The notes under the pieces are model-generated. The model saw nothing but the letters and a program-made list of their open reading frames with translations. It did not search any database and had not been told where the DNA came from. 64,000 nucleotides of DNA from Corynebacterium faecale (GTDB lineage: Bacteria > Actinomycetota > Actinomycetes > Mycobacteriales > Mycobacteriaceae), in NCBI RefSeq assembly GCF_030408735.1, contig NZ_CP047204.1, forward strand, positions 1,054,001 to 1,118,000. The letters run 5' to 3'. Below are positions 37,025 to 46,006 of the stretch, piece after piece; the stretch's first letter is position 1; each line of letters starts with the position of its first letter. The translations under genes and the position numbers were made by a program.

Positions 37025-37952
37025 TGATGTACTTCTCCTCAGCTCGCCAAAAATACCAAAACCCGAAGAGGAAAGTTCCAAAACTCCACGCTGAAAGGTA
37101 CAGAAAAGACCCCAATGAAGGGAGTGTGGCATAAATAACGCAGCCTCTAAAAGCCTGCAAGAACTGATAGGCAGGATTTGCAATCATAATTTGCTGAAGT
37201 AGCGGAAACGTATCGAACCGTTCCACTGAGAAGAAGACGCCTGAAACATAGAACCAACCTCTCCGAAATACTGAAAAAAGCTGCGCCAGATCAGGAATAA
37301 AGGCCACAGTTCGTGCGACAATTAAGATCATGCCAAGAGCGAAAAGATGAAGTAGAAGGTAGAGAGGAAGAATAAAAACGATCCTCCAGGTCGGAGGATG
37401 GCCAATCTGTGTAGCTAGCGCGAAGACTATAGCGACGAGAGCAGGAGCAAAGTTTTCTAAGAGCTGACGCACGATAGTGGAGAAAGCGAGAGCAGCTCGA
37501 GGAAACGTGAAGGATCTGATCATGTTTTTAGATCCAGAAATGAGTCCGGTTCCAGCTGACAGGCCTTGCGTCATGAATCGCATGAAGATCACGCCGATAA
37601 CAAGATAACCGAGGAAGTTCTCAATTCCGCGGGATGTTTGTAAAATTAGGCCGAAAATTACTCCGTACATTGCGGCATCGATGAACGGAGAGATAATCAT
37701 CCATGCGTTTCCAAGAGCCAGGCGGCGATTTTTTTGTAGAACTTGGCTACTACCGCTTGCCCAAATAAAGTGTCGACGAGCCCAAAGCTGTCGGCAATAT
37801 TGAGGGAGACTAGGGCGTACCCCAAGGATGGAAAGCCCAGCTCGATCAACGTGTTCAATTACTGGGTCATTGGTAGAGAAGTCAGGACTTTTCTCTACAG
37901 TTTTAAAAATTGACTTTTGCTTCTTGCGATTCATCATCTTACTGTTTTCCAT
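37014..37952 (-). CDS. wzm: Polysaccharide ABC exporter, permease subunit
   Basis: 312-aa ABC-2 type permease with about six membrane spans after a ~90-residue basic cytoplasmic N-terminus: NAWMIISPFIDAAMYGVIFG, FLGYLVIGVIFMRFM, APALVAIVFALATQIG, RIVFILPLYLLLHLF. The C-terminus is the typical YLSAWSFGTFLFGFWYFWRAEEKY. It is of the Wzm/TagG family that exports lipid-linked O-antigen, capsule or teichoic acids. Its end overlaps wzt. It is first in the minus-strand unit. IS3 debris begins 130 bases upstream. Confidence 0.9.
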   Translation of the reverse strand: MENSKMMNRKKQKSIFKTVEKSPDFSTNDPVIEHVDRAGLSILGVRPSLPQYCRQLWARRHFIWASGSSQVLQKNRRLALGNAWMIISPFIDAAMYGVIFGLILQTSRGIENFLGYLVIGVIFMRFMTQGLSAGTGLISGSKNMIRSFTFPRAALAFSTIVRQLLENFAPALVAIVFALATQIGHPPTWRIVFILPLYLLLHLFALGMILIVARTVAFIPDLAQLFSVFRRGWFYVSGVFFSVERFDTFPLLQQIMIANPAYQFLQAFRGCVIYATLPSLGSFLYLSAWSFGTFLFGFWYFWRAEEKYINVQ

Positions 37953-38082
37953 TCTACAAAGTTTGCCGTCGTTAGTTAACTAATGCCTGAGACTTCCACA
38001 AACCTTTGCGTGGAAGCATGGGGCGATTGACTCCTTCACGATTCGCAAACAACGTAATTTTACTTCAACTGTCAATTTCAAG

Positions 38083-38337
38083 GGCCCGACCCCCGGATGG
38101 TGGACACGGAGGATTTAATCAAGAAGCAGATTTCAGGATAACAGAACCGCGCTCCTCAAACACCGCAGGCGCGAGATATTTACACCAGGAATGCCGGCGC
38201 ACCGTGTTGCAACGGGTACACCAGCGGAAAACGTCTCGGCGGCAGCACAACTGGTTCATGAAGGTCTTGGGATCCTGGAGGACTTCCCGCTTCAGCGCGG
38301 TATTGAAGGACTCGGCCAGAGCGTTGTCCGCACTGGT
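38083..38337 (-). mobile_element. IS3-family remnant, second copy of the element at 24664
   Basis: Left end GGCCCGACCCCCGGATGGTG and the following ~250 bases are nearly identical to 24664-24920. They encode the last part of OrfB (SADNALAESFNTALKREVLQ). The sequence is interrupted at about 38337, where the IS110 element begins. Confidence 0.85.
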
Positions 38338-38360
38338 AGTTGCGATGCTCCTATATCGTG

Positions 38361-39590
38361 TCAAGCACTTTCCAGGAACTTTTCGTAGGCCGAAGCTAAT
38401 TCCATCAAAGGGCGTTTTCCCGTTTCGATGTCACTGATCCGCGCCGGCGCGCATCCCAAGCTGTCTGCTACAACTGCCTGAGTGAGATGCTTCGCGATGC
38501 GCAGTTCTTTCAGCTCACCGCGGTGAAGATCTCGGGGCTGTGGCGTGCTGCGTTTGGTGCATATGACCCGGTAGATCTCCCGGACGATCGCGCGCTTCAA
38601 ACAGCGAATAATCTCCTTTTTCGACAACCCTTCTGCAGTGCGCCTGGCCACGTAATCTTTGGTTCGCTGGTCACAACGCATCCTCACCACAGCGATCCGG
38701 TACAACGCCGAGTTGGCCCTTCGGCCACCGCCGCGATTGAGTCGGTGCCGGTTGGTCCGCCCAGAGCTGGCAGGCAAAGGAGCCGCCCCACACAAGTGCG
38801 CCAGCGCCGCCTCAGAATGGATGCGCTCAGGATTACCCCCGATGCTGATGATCAGATCAGCGACGACGATAGGCCCGCATCCCACGATATTGCTGACATG
38901 CGGATTGATCACTGCCACCAAGGCAGCGATCCGGGTTTCGAGCTCATCTACCTGCTTACGCAACGCGCGGTAAGTCGTGGCCAGAATCTTCAAGCTCGTC
39001 AGCACACCATTTCTCGGATCGATAAGATCTAATGACGGACGACAAGCAACCAAGGCGTTAATCATGCGGTGGTTGGTCATCGTGGAATACCTGACCCGAA
39101 TATCATCAGGCGCTGTGACCAGCAACGACTTTATCGTCGTGATGAGTTTCGCGGTCGTGGACACCAGCTGTTTCCGGGCGATGTGTAACGCTCGTAACGA
39201 CTCCACCGGGCCAGTGGAATCCTTAGGTGTGCTCAGCCCTTCCCCGGTCAGGACTTGCCGCGCGGCGGCAAGGGCATCCACCGGATCTGATATCCCGTCT
39301 CGCCGTCGGATGCTGCGGGTAGGGCGCAGCACCTCGACGACCGGGTAGCCACGGTCTATCAGATGCCGGGTGAGCCCCGCCCCGTAGGAGTTGGTTCCCT
39401 CTACTCCGACGGTGCACACGCCGTGGTTGCTCAGGAACTCCGTGAGGTGTGTGTACCCGGTTCTGGTAGCAGGAAAGGTCTCGGTGGCCAGGTGTTGACC
39501 GGTCGCTGTTACCGCGGCGACGGTGTGGGTGTCGGTGTGAGTGTCGACCCCGGCGATGGTGCTATGGGCGGTGGTGATGTCTGTGGTCAT
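38361..39590 (-). CDS. IS110-family DEDD transposase with C-terminal XRE-type HTH
   Basis: 409 aa, start ATG at 39590 (MTTDITTAHSTIAGVDTHTD). The RuvC-like DEDD half carries GVDTHTDTHTVAAV, VGVEGTNSYGAGL and ISDPVDALAAARQV. The Tnp_20 half carries GCGPIVVADLIISIGG and LCGAAPLPASSGRTNRHRLN with the conserved Ser. The last ~55 residues form an extra helix-turn-helix, LTQAVVADSLGCAPARISDI then ETGKRPLMELASAY, which standard IS110 transposases lack. No frameshift is seen. Confidence 0.88.
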   Translation of the reverse strand: MTTDITTAHSTIAGVDTHTDTHTVAAVTATGQHLATETFPATRTGYTHLTEFLSNHGVCTVGVEGTNSYGAGLTRHLIDRGYPVVEVLRPTRSIRRRDGISDPVDALAAARQVLTGEGLSTPKDSTGPVESLRALHIARKQLVSTTAKLITTIKSLLVTAPDDIRVRYSTMTNHRMINALVACRPSLDLIDPRNGVLTSLKILATTYRALRKQVDELETRIAALVAVINPHVSNIVGCGPIVVADLIISIGGNPERIHSEAALAHLCGAAPLPASSGRTNRHRLNRGGGRRANSALYRIAVVRMRCDQRTKDYVARRTAEGLSKKEIIRCLKRAIVREIYRVICTKRSTPQPRDLHRGELKELRIAKHLTQAVVADSLGCAPARISDIETGKRPLMELASAYEKFLESA

Positions 39591-39861
39591 GATGGCCAAC
39601 GCTTTCTGAAACGTCGAGAGACAGATGGCCGCAGATCCGAGGTTCCGGACAGACAGGACACTGATGGGACTAGTACCATGGCACCTGCCGGGGTGGTCAC
39701 GGTGAGAGGTCACGCTATTAAGTCATGACCGAATCGCCGGATCGCGGTGTGGGGCAAGAGCCAGCCCGGAAGACAGATCGTAACGAAGGCACACAACCAG
39801 ATTGTGGCCAGTCCGTTAGTGGGTCATTCCGGATGGTTCTTGTCCCGCACTCCCATTATCA
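39591..39861 (-). ncRNA. Candidate IS110 bridge-RNA region
   Basis: About 270 bases upstream of the transposase, without a gene, at the position where IS110-group elements (for example IS621) encode a bridge RNA. Short inverted segments are visible (for example GTGGTCACGGTGAGAGGTCAC). The assignment is by position only. Confidence 0.35.
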
Positions 39862-40932
39862 GTGTCCATTAGCGTGGTGTATCTGTAACTGCCGGTAAGT
39901 GACCCCAAAGACGATAAGGGGCGACCACCGCAGGTACCTTTCGAATCAACTCTCACATCTCCTCGAAAGGCAACACCCACAATGGCCGCCTCGCCCTATT
40001 CTATCGACCCCACCACCTATCTCGACGAACTACTCGCTCAAGCATCCCCCGACCTGATGCGCGACATGCTTCAAGGTTTCATCAACCAGATCCTGTCCAC
40101 CCAAGCTGACCAGGTCTGCGGCGCTGATTACGCCACCGTTTCCCAGGACCGGGTTAATACCCGCAACGGGTGACCTGCACCGCGACTTCGACACCCGCGT
40201 CGGCACTGTCGATGTCGCGGTCCCGAAACTGCGCACGGGCTCGTTCTTCCCCGACTGGTTGCTGGAACGTCGCACCCGGGCCGAACGGGCCCTGACCACC
40301 GTGATCGCCACGTGTTATCTGAAGGGCGTGTCTACCCGCAGGATGAACGACCTGGTCGCCAGCCTGGGCATCAACAACTTGTCGAAGTCCCAGGTGTCAG
40401 AGATGGCTAAGGATCTTGATGTCATGGTTGAAGAATTCCGCACTAGACCACTTGATACCGGCCCCTACCTGTATGTTTCTTGCGACGCCCTCACCATGAA
40501 GGTAAGGGAAGGTGGCCGGGTGGTGAAAACCTCCGTCCTGCTAGCGACTGGTGTCAACGCCGAAGGGTATCGGGAACTATTGGGCATGCAGGTCGCCACG
40601 TCCGAGTCAGTGGCGTCGTGGACCGGGTTCTTCCGCGACCTAAAAGCACGAGGTCTTAACGGGGTCTACCTGGTCACCAGTGATGCCCACCTGGGAATCC
40701 AGCACGCGATTGGGGAGGTGTTGCCGAACGCGTCCTGGCAGCGGTGCCGCACCCACTTTTCCAAGAATTTATCTGGCATGGTGTCGAAAACTTAAGTCGG
40801 CCGACGTTATCGGCGATGTTTCACACCATCTTCCAACAATCTGATGCCCAGGCGGTGTGGGCCCAGGCGAGGGATGTGGTGGAGTTCTGTCAGGAGAAGT
40901 TCCCGCATGTCGCGGATTACCTGGACGAAGCC
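39862..40932 (+). mobile_element. IS256-family element, copy B, truncated
   Basis: It begins with the same GTGTCCATTAGCGTGGTGTA end as 27904 and follows it closely. It is cut at 40932 at a CTAG where an IS701-type end starts. Confidence 0.8.
39982..40932 (+). pseudogene. IS256-family transposase, degenerate copy
   Basis: Starts MAASPYSIDPTTYLDELLAQ and is close to the copy at 28023. It has an extra base giving a stop near 40171 (AACGGGTGA), a CAA-to-TAA change with two extra bases near 40795, and loss of the last ~95 codons (the catalytic Glu). It lacks the extra base that breaks copy A, so the two copies decayed independently. Confidence 0.85.
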
Positions 40933-40936
40933 CTAG

Positions 40937-40996
40937 TAGTACTTCGTTAGCTCTTGTGGAGTGATATTTATGGGGCGTAATGTTTGATCATGAAAG
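40937..40996. repeat. Solo IS701-type end
   Basis: TAGTACTTCGTTAG directly after CTAG, as at 27594-27611, followed by about 45 bases of unassigned sequence up to the IS256-B end. Confidence 0.55.
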
Positions 40997-41057
40997 AGAG
41001 TGTCTAATGGTTTGTGTGTGAGGGAATCCCCTCACATCAAGGAGATAAACCAGAATG

Positions 41058-41742
41058 ACTACCGTGGCTAAACGAGACCCAGAAGATTGAAGCACGGATC
41101 AAAGCAATCGAAGAGAAACTGCTCGCCAATCCTGAAATGGCGAAGCTCATCGGTGAGCTCGCCCGCCTCCACCACCGATGCCAATGACCTGGTCAGGGGC
41201 CTGCTCCAGGCCTGAAATCAACCGTGGCCTGAACGCTGAAATGGATGCCCACCTCGGCTACGAGCACGGTGACCGGGATGCAAAAACAGCCGCTGACCAA
41301 GGCAATCACCGCAACGGTGACTGCCCCAAGCGCGTGGATTCCAACTACGGTCCCGTCGATGTGACAGTTCCCAGGGACCGCAACGGCTCTTTCCTACCCA
41401 CGATGGTGCCCAAAGGCTCACGCCGGCTCACCGACGTCGAGTGAGATGATCATCAGCTTGTATGCCGGTGGCATGACTGTCCGCGATATCCAGCACCACA
41501 TGATCACCTCCATGGGGGTCGATATTTCCCACGAGACGATCTCCGCGATCACGGATGCCGTCTTGGATGAGGTGATGATCTGGCAAAACCGCCAGCTCGA
41601 TGACTTTTACCCAGTGATTTTCCTTGATGCGCTACGCATCAAAGTCCGTGACGGGGGCCGGGTGGTCAACAAATCCGCCTACCTCGCCATCGGGGTGGAT
41701 ATGGATGGGATCAAGCACATCCTGGGTATCTGGTTGGCTAAG
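41058..41742 (+). pseudogene. IS256-type transposase, 5' half
   Basis: Pieces MTTVAKRDPED, IKAIEEKLLANPEMAKLIGE, INRGLNAEMDAHLGYEHGDR and DFYPVIFLDALRIKVRDGG (first catalytic Asp) lie in changing frames, with a stop at codon 12 and extra bases near 41168 and 41214. It ends at the IS1380 insertion in HILGIWLAK. Confidence 0.85.
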
Positions 41743-43404
41743 CCTCGATCCACCGATGTGCCCTTGATGAGCGGTTGATTTCGGTGTCGGGCACGTCCGG
41801 AGTTTTCGAGCAGAGACAGTCCCCAGATCACGCTTTGTTCTGGTTGTTCCACGAATTGTTGTCATCTCACGCTGAAGGGGTCGGCTGGGCGGTCAGGCTG
41901 CGGGGAGTGAGTGTGGTCGAACAGCCGAGTCCACTGCGGTTCCCACCGCCAGCTTTCAGGTAAGTGCAGGACCAGCCGCCGGGCGCTGCGCGCGATCCGG
42001 GCGGGAACCGTAACGACGGCGCGCCGGATCGTCGTGGTGGTGGCCTTGGCCAGCCCGGTACCGGCGATGGCACCGGCTGTGCGGGTGAGGTTGAACGCCA
42101 TCACCGCCAAGACGAGCCACGCGGCGTTGGCGGTGAACTTCCCCGACGGCAGGTGCGCCAGGGCGCTGGCCTTCACATCCGCGTTGACCTGTTCGATCAC
42201 GGCGTGCTGTCGGTGGGTTTTGTCGGCGGCGACGGTGTCCAGCAGCTGAGAATCTGCGGTGGTGAACACCGCGTGGAACCGGTGCAGGTCGAACAGCCCC
42301 GGCTGATCGACATCCTTCTTGTTCAGCTCCGGAATCCGGCGCACGACCAGGCGGCCGGGCACCTGGTGGGCCTTCTTCTGGGAGCTGAACGCGATAAACG
42401 GTACTTCGGCGACCTCGGCCGAGGAGATCCAGCGCTGGGTGTCTTCGTCAAAGATCGCGTCGGTGTACTGGATCGTCTGCCACCTGTTGTCGGGAATCGT
42501 GGCGATGGCATGTTTGACGGTGCTGGTCATCCGGGCGGTGACCGACACATCCGCCCCGGCGTTGATGGCGGCACTGATACTCGGGTGGCCGTAGTACGCG
42601 GAGTCCGCGCGCAGGAGGATCTTCTGTTGCTGCAAGCCCGGCAGGCGTCGGGTGGTGGCGATCGCATCGGCGATCAGGCGCCCAGCACCGCGTGGGGACC
42701 CGCAGGAGCCACGGCGTAGTCGTTGGGCCACGACCACCGGCGCCGACTCAGGCGTGGTCACCGTGGCCAACAGGGCGTTGAGGCCCCGGACCTTGGAGTA
42801 GCCGAAGCCGGAGCCCTGCTTTTTATGGCCGTGGACTTCGATGATCGTGTCGTCGACATCGACGAAGACATAGTTACTGCTGGTAGCAGGCGCCAGGGCC
42901 GGGGCCTGTGCAGCCAGACCTACCAAGAATCGGGAGGCTATGGCGTCGAGCTGGCGGACGTGCCCGAAGGTGAACGCCCGGAGGAACGACCCCAGTGTGG
43001 ACGGGGCGTAGATCCGGTCGAACAGTGTGCTCATGCCGCCGTGGCGCACAAGGTCCATGTCGTCGATGGAGTCGGCACCGGCGGTCATCCCGCCGACAAG
43101 TGTGGCGATCTTGGCCCCTGCGTTCGCGCCTTTGTCGGTCGGTACGCTCAACCGGTCCTGGGCCAGGGCAGTCAGCCCGGCTTCGTCGGCCAGGCGCATG
43201 ATCGGGACCAGGCCGGCGGCCGACACGAGGTTCGGGTCGTCGAATGATGCTGACACCGCAGCAAGGGTGTGAGATAGTTGCATCTGAGAGATGCCCTCCT
43301 GAATTGGGGATACGGACCTTCGACAAGTCGTATTATCCCAGCCCAGAAGGGCATCTCTTTTATTCCCACGCCGCTGGAACCCGAACTACATCGGTGGATC
43401 CAGG
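41743..43404 (-). mobile_element. IS1380-family element, complete, with 5-bp target duplication
   Basis: Terminal inverted repeats of 17 bases with one mismatch (CCTCGATCCACCGATGT left; reverse complement of the right end CCTGGATCCACCGATGT). They are flanked by the direct repeat CTAAG at 41738-41742 and 43405-43409. Removing the element and one CTAAG rejoins the IS256 transposase reading frame (HILGIWLAK-EEGASFWAHV). Length 1,662 bp. Confidence 0.93.
41862..43283 (-). CDS. IS1380-family transposase
   Basis: 473 aa, uninterrupted, start ATG at 43283. DDE motifs of the IS1380 family are present: NYVFVDVDDTIIEVHGHKKQ (first Asp), ILLRADSAYYGHPSISAAI (second Asp), and HAVIEQVNADVKASALAHLP (Glu). 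G+C-rich, unlike the polysaccharide genes around it. It is the most intact mobile gene of the island and is likely active. Confidence 0.92.
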   Translation of the reverse strand: MQLSHTLAAVSASFDDPNLVSAAGLVPIMRLADEAGLTALAQDRLSVPTDKGANAGAKIATLVGGMTAGADSIDDMDLVRHGGMSTLFDRIYAPSTLGSFLRAFTFGHVRQLDAIASRFLVGLAAQAPALAPATSSNYVFVDVDDTIIEVHGHKKQGSGFGYSKVRGLNALLATVTTPESAPVVVAQRLRRGSCGSPRGAGRLIADAIATTRRLPGLQQQKILLRADSAYYGHPSISAAINAGADVSVTARMTSTVKHAIATIPDNRWQTIQYTDAIFDEDTQRWISSAEVAEVPFIAFSSQKKAHQVPGRLVVRRIPELNKKDVDQPGLFDLHRFHAVFTTADSQLLDTVAADKTHRQHAVIEQVNADVKASALAHLPSGKFTANAAWLVLAVMAFNLTRTAGAIAGTGLAKATTTTIRRAVVTVPARIARSARRLVLHLPESWRWEPQWTRLFDHTHSPQPDRPADPFSVR

Positions 43405-44070
43405 CTAAGGAAGAAGGAGCCTCATTCTGGGCTCATGTCTGCGCCAACCTAGCATCCCGGGGAGTCAACGATGTCTTCGTTGTGTGCTGCGATGGGCTTA
43501 AAGGTTTGCCGCAGGCCGTGGAAGCAAGCCTTACCGGATTCCATGGTCCAGACCTGCGTGGTGCACCTGATCCGGGCAGCCAACCGGTGGGTGGCCTACG
43601 GCGATCGCAAGGCCGTATCGGCCCAGCTGAGGAAGATCTACACTGCCCCCACAGAAGACACCGCACGCACGGCGTTGGAGGAGTTTGAAGCATCTGAACT
43701 GGGAGTCAAGTACCCACAATCGGCGAAGGTCTGGCGTGATGCCTGGGATCGGTTCATCCCGTTTCTGCAGTTCCCACCCATGGCACGGAAGGTGATCTAT
43801 ACGACGAACTCAATCGAGTCGATGAACAATGAACTGCGCAAAGCCACCCGAAATCGGGTGCAGTTCACCAATGATGACTCAGCGATCAAGACCTTGTGGT
43901 TGATGATCTGCAATATCGAAGATAAGCGGGCTGCGAAACGTGCCAAGCAGGGAAAACGCGTCGCACCGACCAGTGGCAGGCTGATTGAGGGCACGAAGGT
44001 CACGAACTGGAAGCAGGCGATTAATCAGATGGCGGTGGCGTTCCCAGACCGCTTCGAGGCTTACCTTTAA
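43405..44070 (+). pseudogene. IS256-type transposase, 3' half
   Basis: Continues EEGASFWAHVCANLASRGVN-DVFVVCCDGLKGLP (second Asp), then after a frame break CVVHLIRAANRWVAYGDRKA, YTTNSIESMNNELRKATRNR (catalytic Glu) and VAFPDRFEAYL with the stop at 44070. A missing base near 43525 separates the two frames. Confidence 0.85.
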
Positions 44071-44249
44071 CTTTTCAAATCCGGGAGCCCCACACACAAA
44101 TCTCTTGACACCCTCTGGTACCGCTTGACTTGAAAACTTCCGATCTTCCTGTGGCTCTTAAACTTTGCGCAGATACTGCCCTCGCACACTTACCGCGCTG
44201 GCAGTGGGGTGGGACACCGCGCAGGGGGACAGCATGAGATTATAAGCAC

Positions 44250-45662
44250 ATGAAAAGTATTCCTCCTGCGTATTATTCGCTAATCTCGATGGTTGTATCC
44301 GCAGTGCTGGGTCTGCTCCTGACTATCGCCCTCCCTCTCGGGGTCATTCCGGGTAATTCATCCACGCGCTTAGATGATGAGGAGAGCACGAACATTCCAT
44401 CACTAGTGGAGACTACTTTGGCTACCTCCGTCGATGGTCCGACAACCCCACCGTCACCTACTTCCGAACCAACCTTCTCAGGCGCACCTACGACTGCAGA
44501 AACAACCTCGGAGGCGACAACTCAAGTGCCAACAACGGCTGCCCCCGAGCCTGAAAACACTCTTCCACCCCTGGATCAAAGAGAGAGCGTGATAGCAGCA
44601 GGGCTAGCGCAACGTGGTGAGATCATTGGCACCGGTGGGAAACCAGCAATCGCACTGCGTTTCGATCACCACCTGGATGATTTTAGAGTGAAAGTCTTGC
44701 CAATTCTTGAGAAATACCGCCTGCCGTGGGGGCAGATGATTAACTCCGGGCACCTCATCGAATCAGAAGCCACAAGTTTCCATGAGCTCGCGCGTATGAC
44801 ACATGACTATGGCGGAGAGGTATGGAACCATGGATGGTCGCATACCAGCGTATATTCCGCGGAAGAAGCTGACCGGGAAATTACCCAAGGGTTGGTGGAT
44901 CTTCGCGCCGGACTACCGTCACTTTGGGTTGATGGATGGGCGCAACCTGGGCAATCCGATTATATGGGGCTAGACCGTACACCTTTCGCTCCAGAGCATT
45001 ACTACGAGACCTATCCTGGTCGCCTTGTGCTAAGTCAGCACGCTTTCGTGCGTGGTTACTATCCAGGTGTTTTTCACGAGCTGAAAGGGCAAAATTTGAT
45101 TGGTCAGGCCCATGTCACCATTGATAAGCAGGTTGATGGTCGAATCAACTCCTATGTTAGGCGCGCGGTCAGCGATGGCACTGGAGTGACGTTGATGCTG
45201 CACCCGAATTACTTGGATCTTCCGGGGTATCTCACGACTGAGGAGCTTGATAAGTCACTGGGATACATTGCGTCTCTTCGTGATCAAGATCAGCTGGAGG
45301 TGCTGTCTAACACCGGTATTCTGATGGCTGAGGATGACCTGCCCGAGGACTATGGGGACCTACTTACAGATGCAAGTGGCGGAGAGCTTCGTGGGGAGTG
45401 GGAAAGCGAGGTGTCTCGAGCCCTAAATCATCTGGGGGTTCCTCATGAAGCTGAGGTCTGGGTTTCCGGTACCGGTACCGCCATCCTCACCGTTGAGGTG
45501 GAGTCCGGTAGCTACCCCGTGGTCAGGACACATTCGGTCGAGCTGAAAGATGAGCCACAGCGAATGTCCGTGGTATTGACAGCGCCACTGGACACCACCT
45601 CTGTAACGGTGAGATTAACTGGCAATGGCTTACACGACGGGATCAGCTACCAACCCCTTTAA
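44250..45662 (+). CDS. Membrane-anchored polysaccharide deacetylase-like protein
   Basis: 470 aa. An N-terminal signal anchor (YSLISMVVSAVLGLLLTIAL, about 9-28) and a Thr/Pro/Ser-rich spacer (about 45-115) place the domain outside the membrane. Residues about 130-330 fit the NodB/carbohydrate esterase 4 fold in relaxed form: AIALRFDHHLDDF for the metal/catalytic Asp motif and EVWNHGWSHTS with the H-x3-H metal pair. The remaining ~100 residues are beta-rich (TAILTVEVESGSYPVVRTHS). It probably de-N-acetylates the exported polymer or cell-wall glycan. The G+C is nearer the core genome than that of the neighbouring GT gene. Confidence 0.75.
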   Translation: MKSIPPAYYSLISMVVSAVLGLLLTIALPLGVIPGNSSTRLDDEESTNIPSLVETTLATSVDGPTTPPSPTSEPTFSGAPTTAETTSEATTQVPTTAAPEPENTLPPLDQRESVIAAGLAQRGEIIGTGGKPAIALRFDHHLDDFRVKVLPILEKYRLPWGQMINSGHLIESEATSFHELARMTHDYGGEVWNHGWSHTSVYSAEEADREITQGLVDLRAGLPSLWVDGWAQPGQSDYMGLDRTPFAPEHYYETYPGRLVLSQHAFVRGYYPGVFHELKGQNLIGQAHVTIDKQVDGRINSYVRRAVSDGTGVTLMLHPNYLDLPGYLTTEELDKSLGYIASLRDQDQLEVLSNTGILMAEDDLPEDYGDLLTDASGGELRGEWESEVSRALNHLGVPHEAEVWVSGTGTAILTVEVESGSYPVVRTHSVELKDEPQRMSVVLTAPLDTTSVTVRLTGNGLHDGISYQPL

Positions 45663-45985
45663 CCTGTTTTCAGGGACTGCTTAGGTCCACAGCGCGTGAC
45701 ACCGATCTGAAATTTCAATATTAGCCCCAGCCCAGTAGCTGGTGTTTTCGGCACACTGGCCGAACTAGCAGGGGCTTAACATGAGACTATCTGGGGAAGG
45801 TAGGGGTAAGTTTTGTGATCATAATAATGTCCGAGGACACACAACTGTCGTAGTGGTGATCACCTGGCAACGTGGCCTCAACGTCTCAGAGGGGAATATC
45901 TAGGGGATGCGATAGACCGTGCACCTCCTCCCTAATGAGCCTCAAACAGTGATGAGACGTAAAGTGTAGAGAACACTTTTTACCG
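45663..45985 (+). other. Gap upstream of the giant glycosyltransferase
   Basis: 323 bases without a convincing gene. I see no terminator with a T-run and no clear -35/-10 pair. The promoter for the gene at 46007 must lie here; the TGAGAGG before the ATG is its ribosome site. Confidence 0.4.
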
Positions 45986-46006
45986 TTGATTTTGAGAGGT
46001 CGCTTT

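Larger units (their letters stand above)
38338..39861 (-). mobile_element. IS110-family element, apparently intact transposase
   Basis: The right end lies in the IS3 remnant (GATGCTCCTATATCGTGTCA at about 38345). The left non-coding end runs from the transposase start at 39590 to the IS256 copy at 39862. IS110 elements have no inverted repeats or target duplication, consistent with what is seen. The ~270-bp non-coding left end is where members of the IS110 group encode their guide (bridge) RNA. Confidence 0.75.
40997..44116 (+). mobile_element. IS256-family element of a second type, split by IS1380
   Basis: The left end AGAGAGTGTCTAATGGTTTG then TGTGTGAGGG pairs with the reverse complement of the right end (AGAGGGTGTCAAGAGATTTG then TGTGTGGGG). 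Without the inserted IS1380 it would be about 1.45 kb. It is not related closely to the elements at 27904/39862. Confidence 0.8.

Noticed and set aside
40937..40996. Promoter for the IS256-B transposase
   Set aside because: The sequence matches the IS701-type end at 27598, so it is IS debris.
42723..43247. Open frame antisense to the IS1380 transposase
   Set aside because: A mirror of the transposase in G+C-rich sequence; the sense frame has the DDE motifs.
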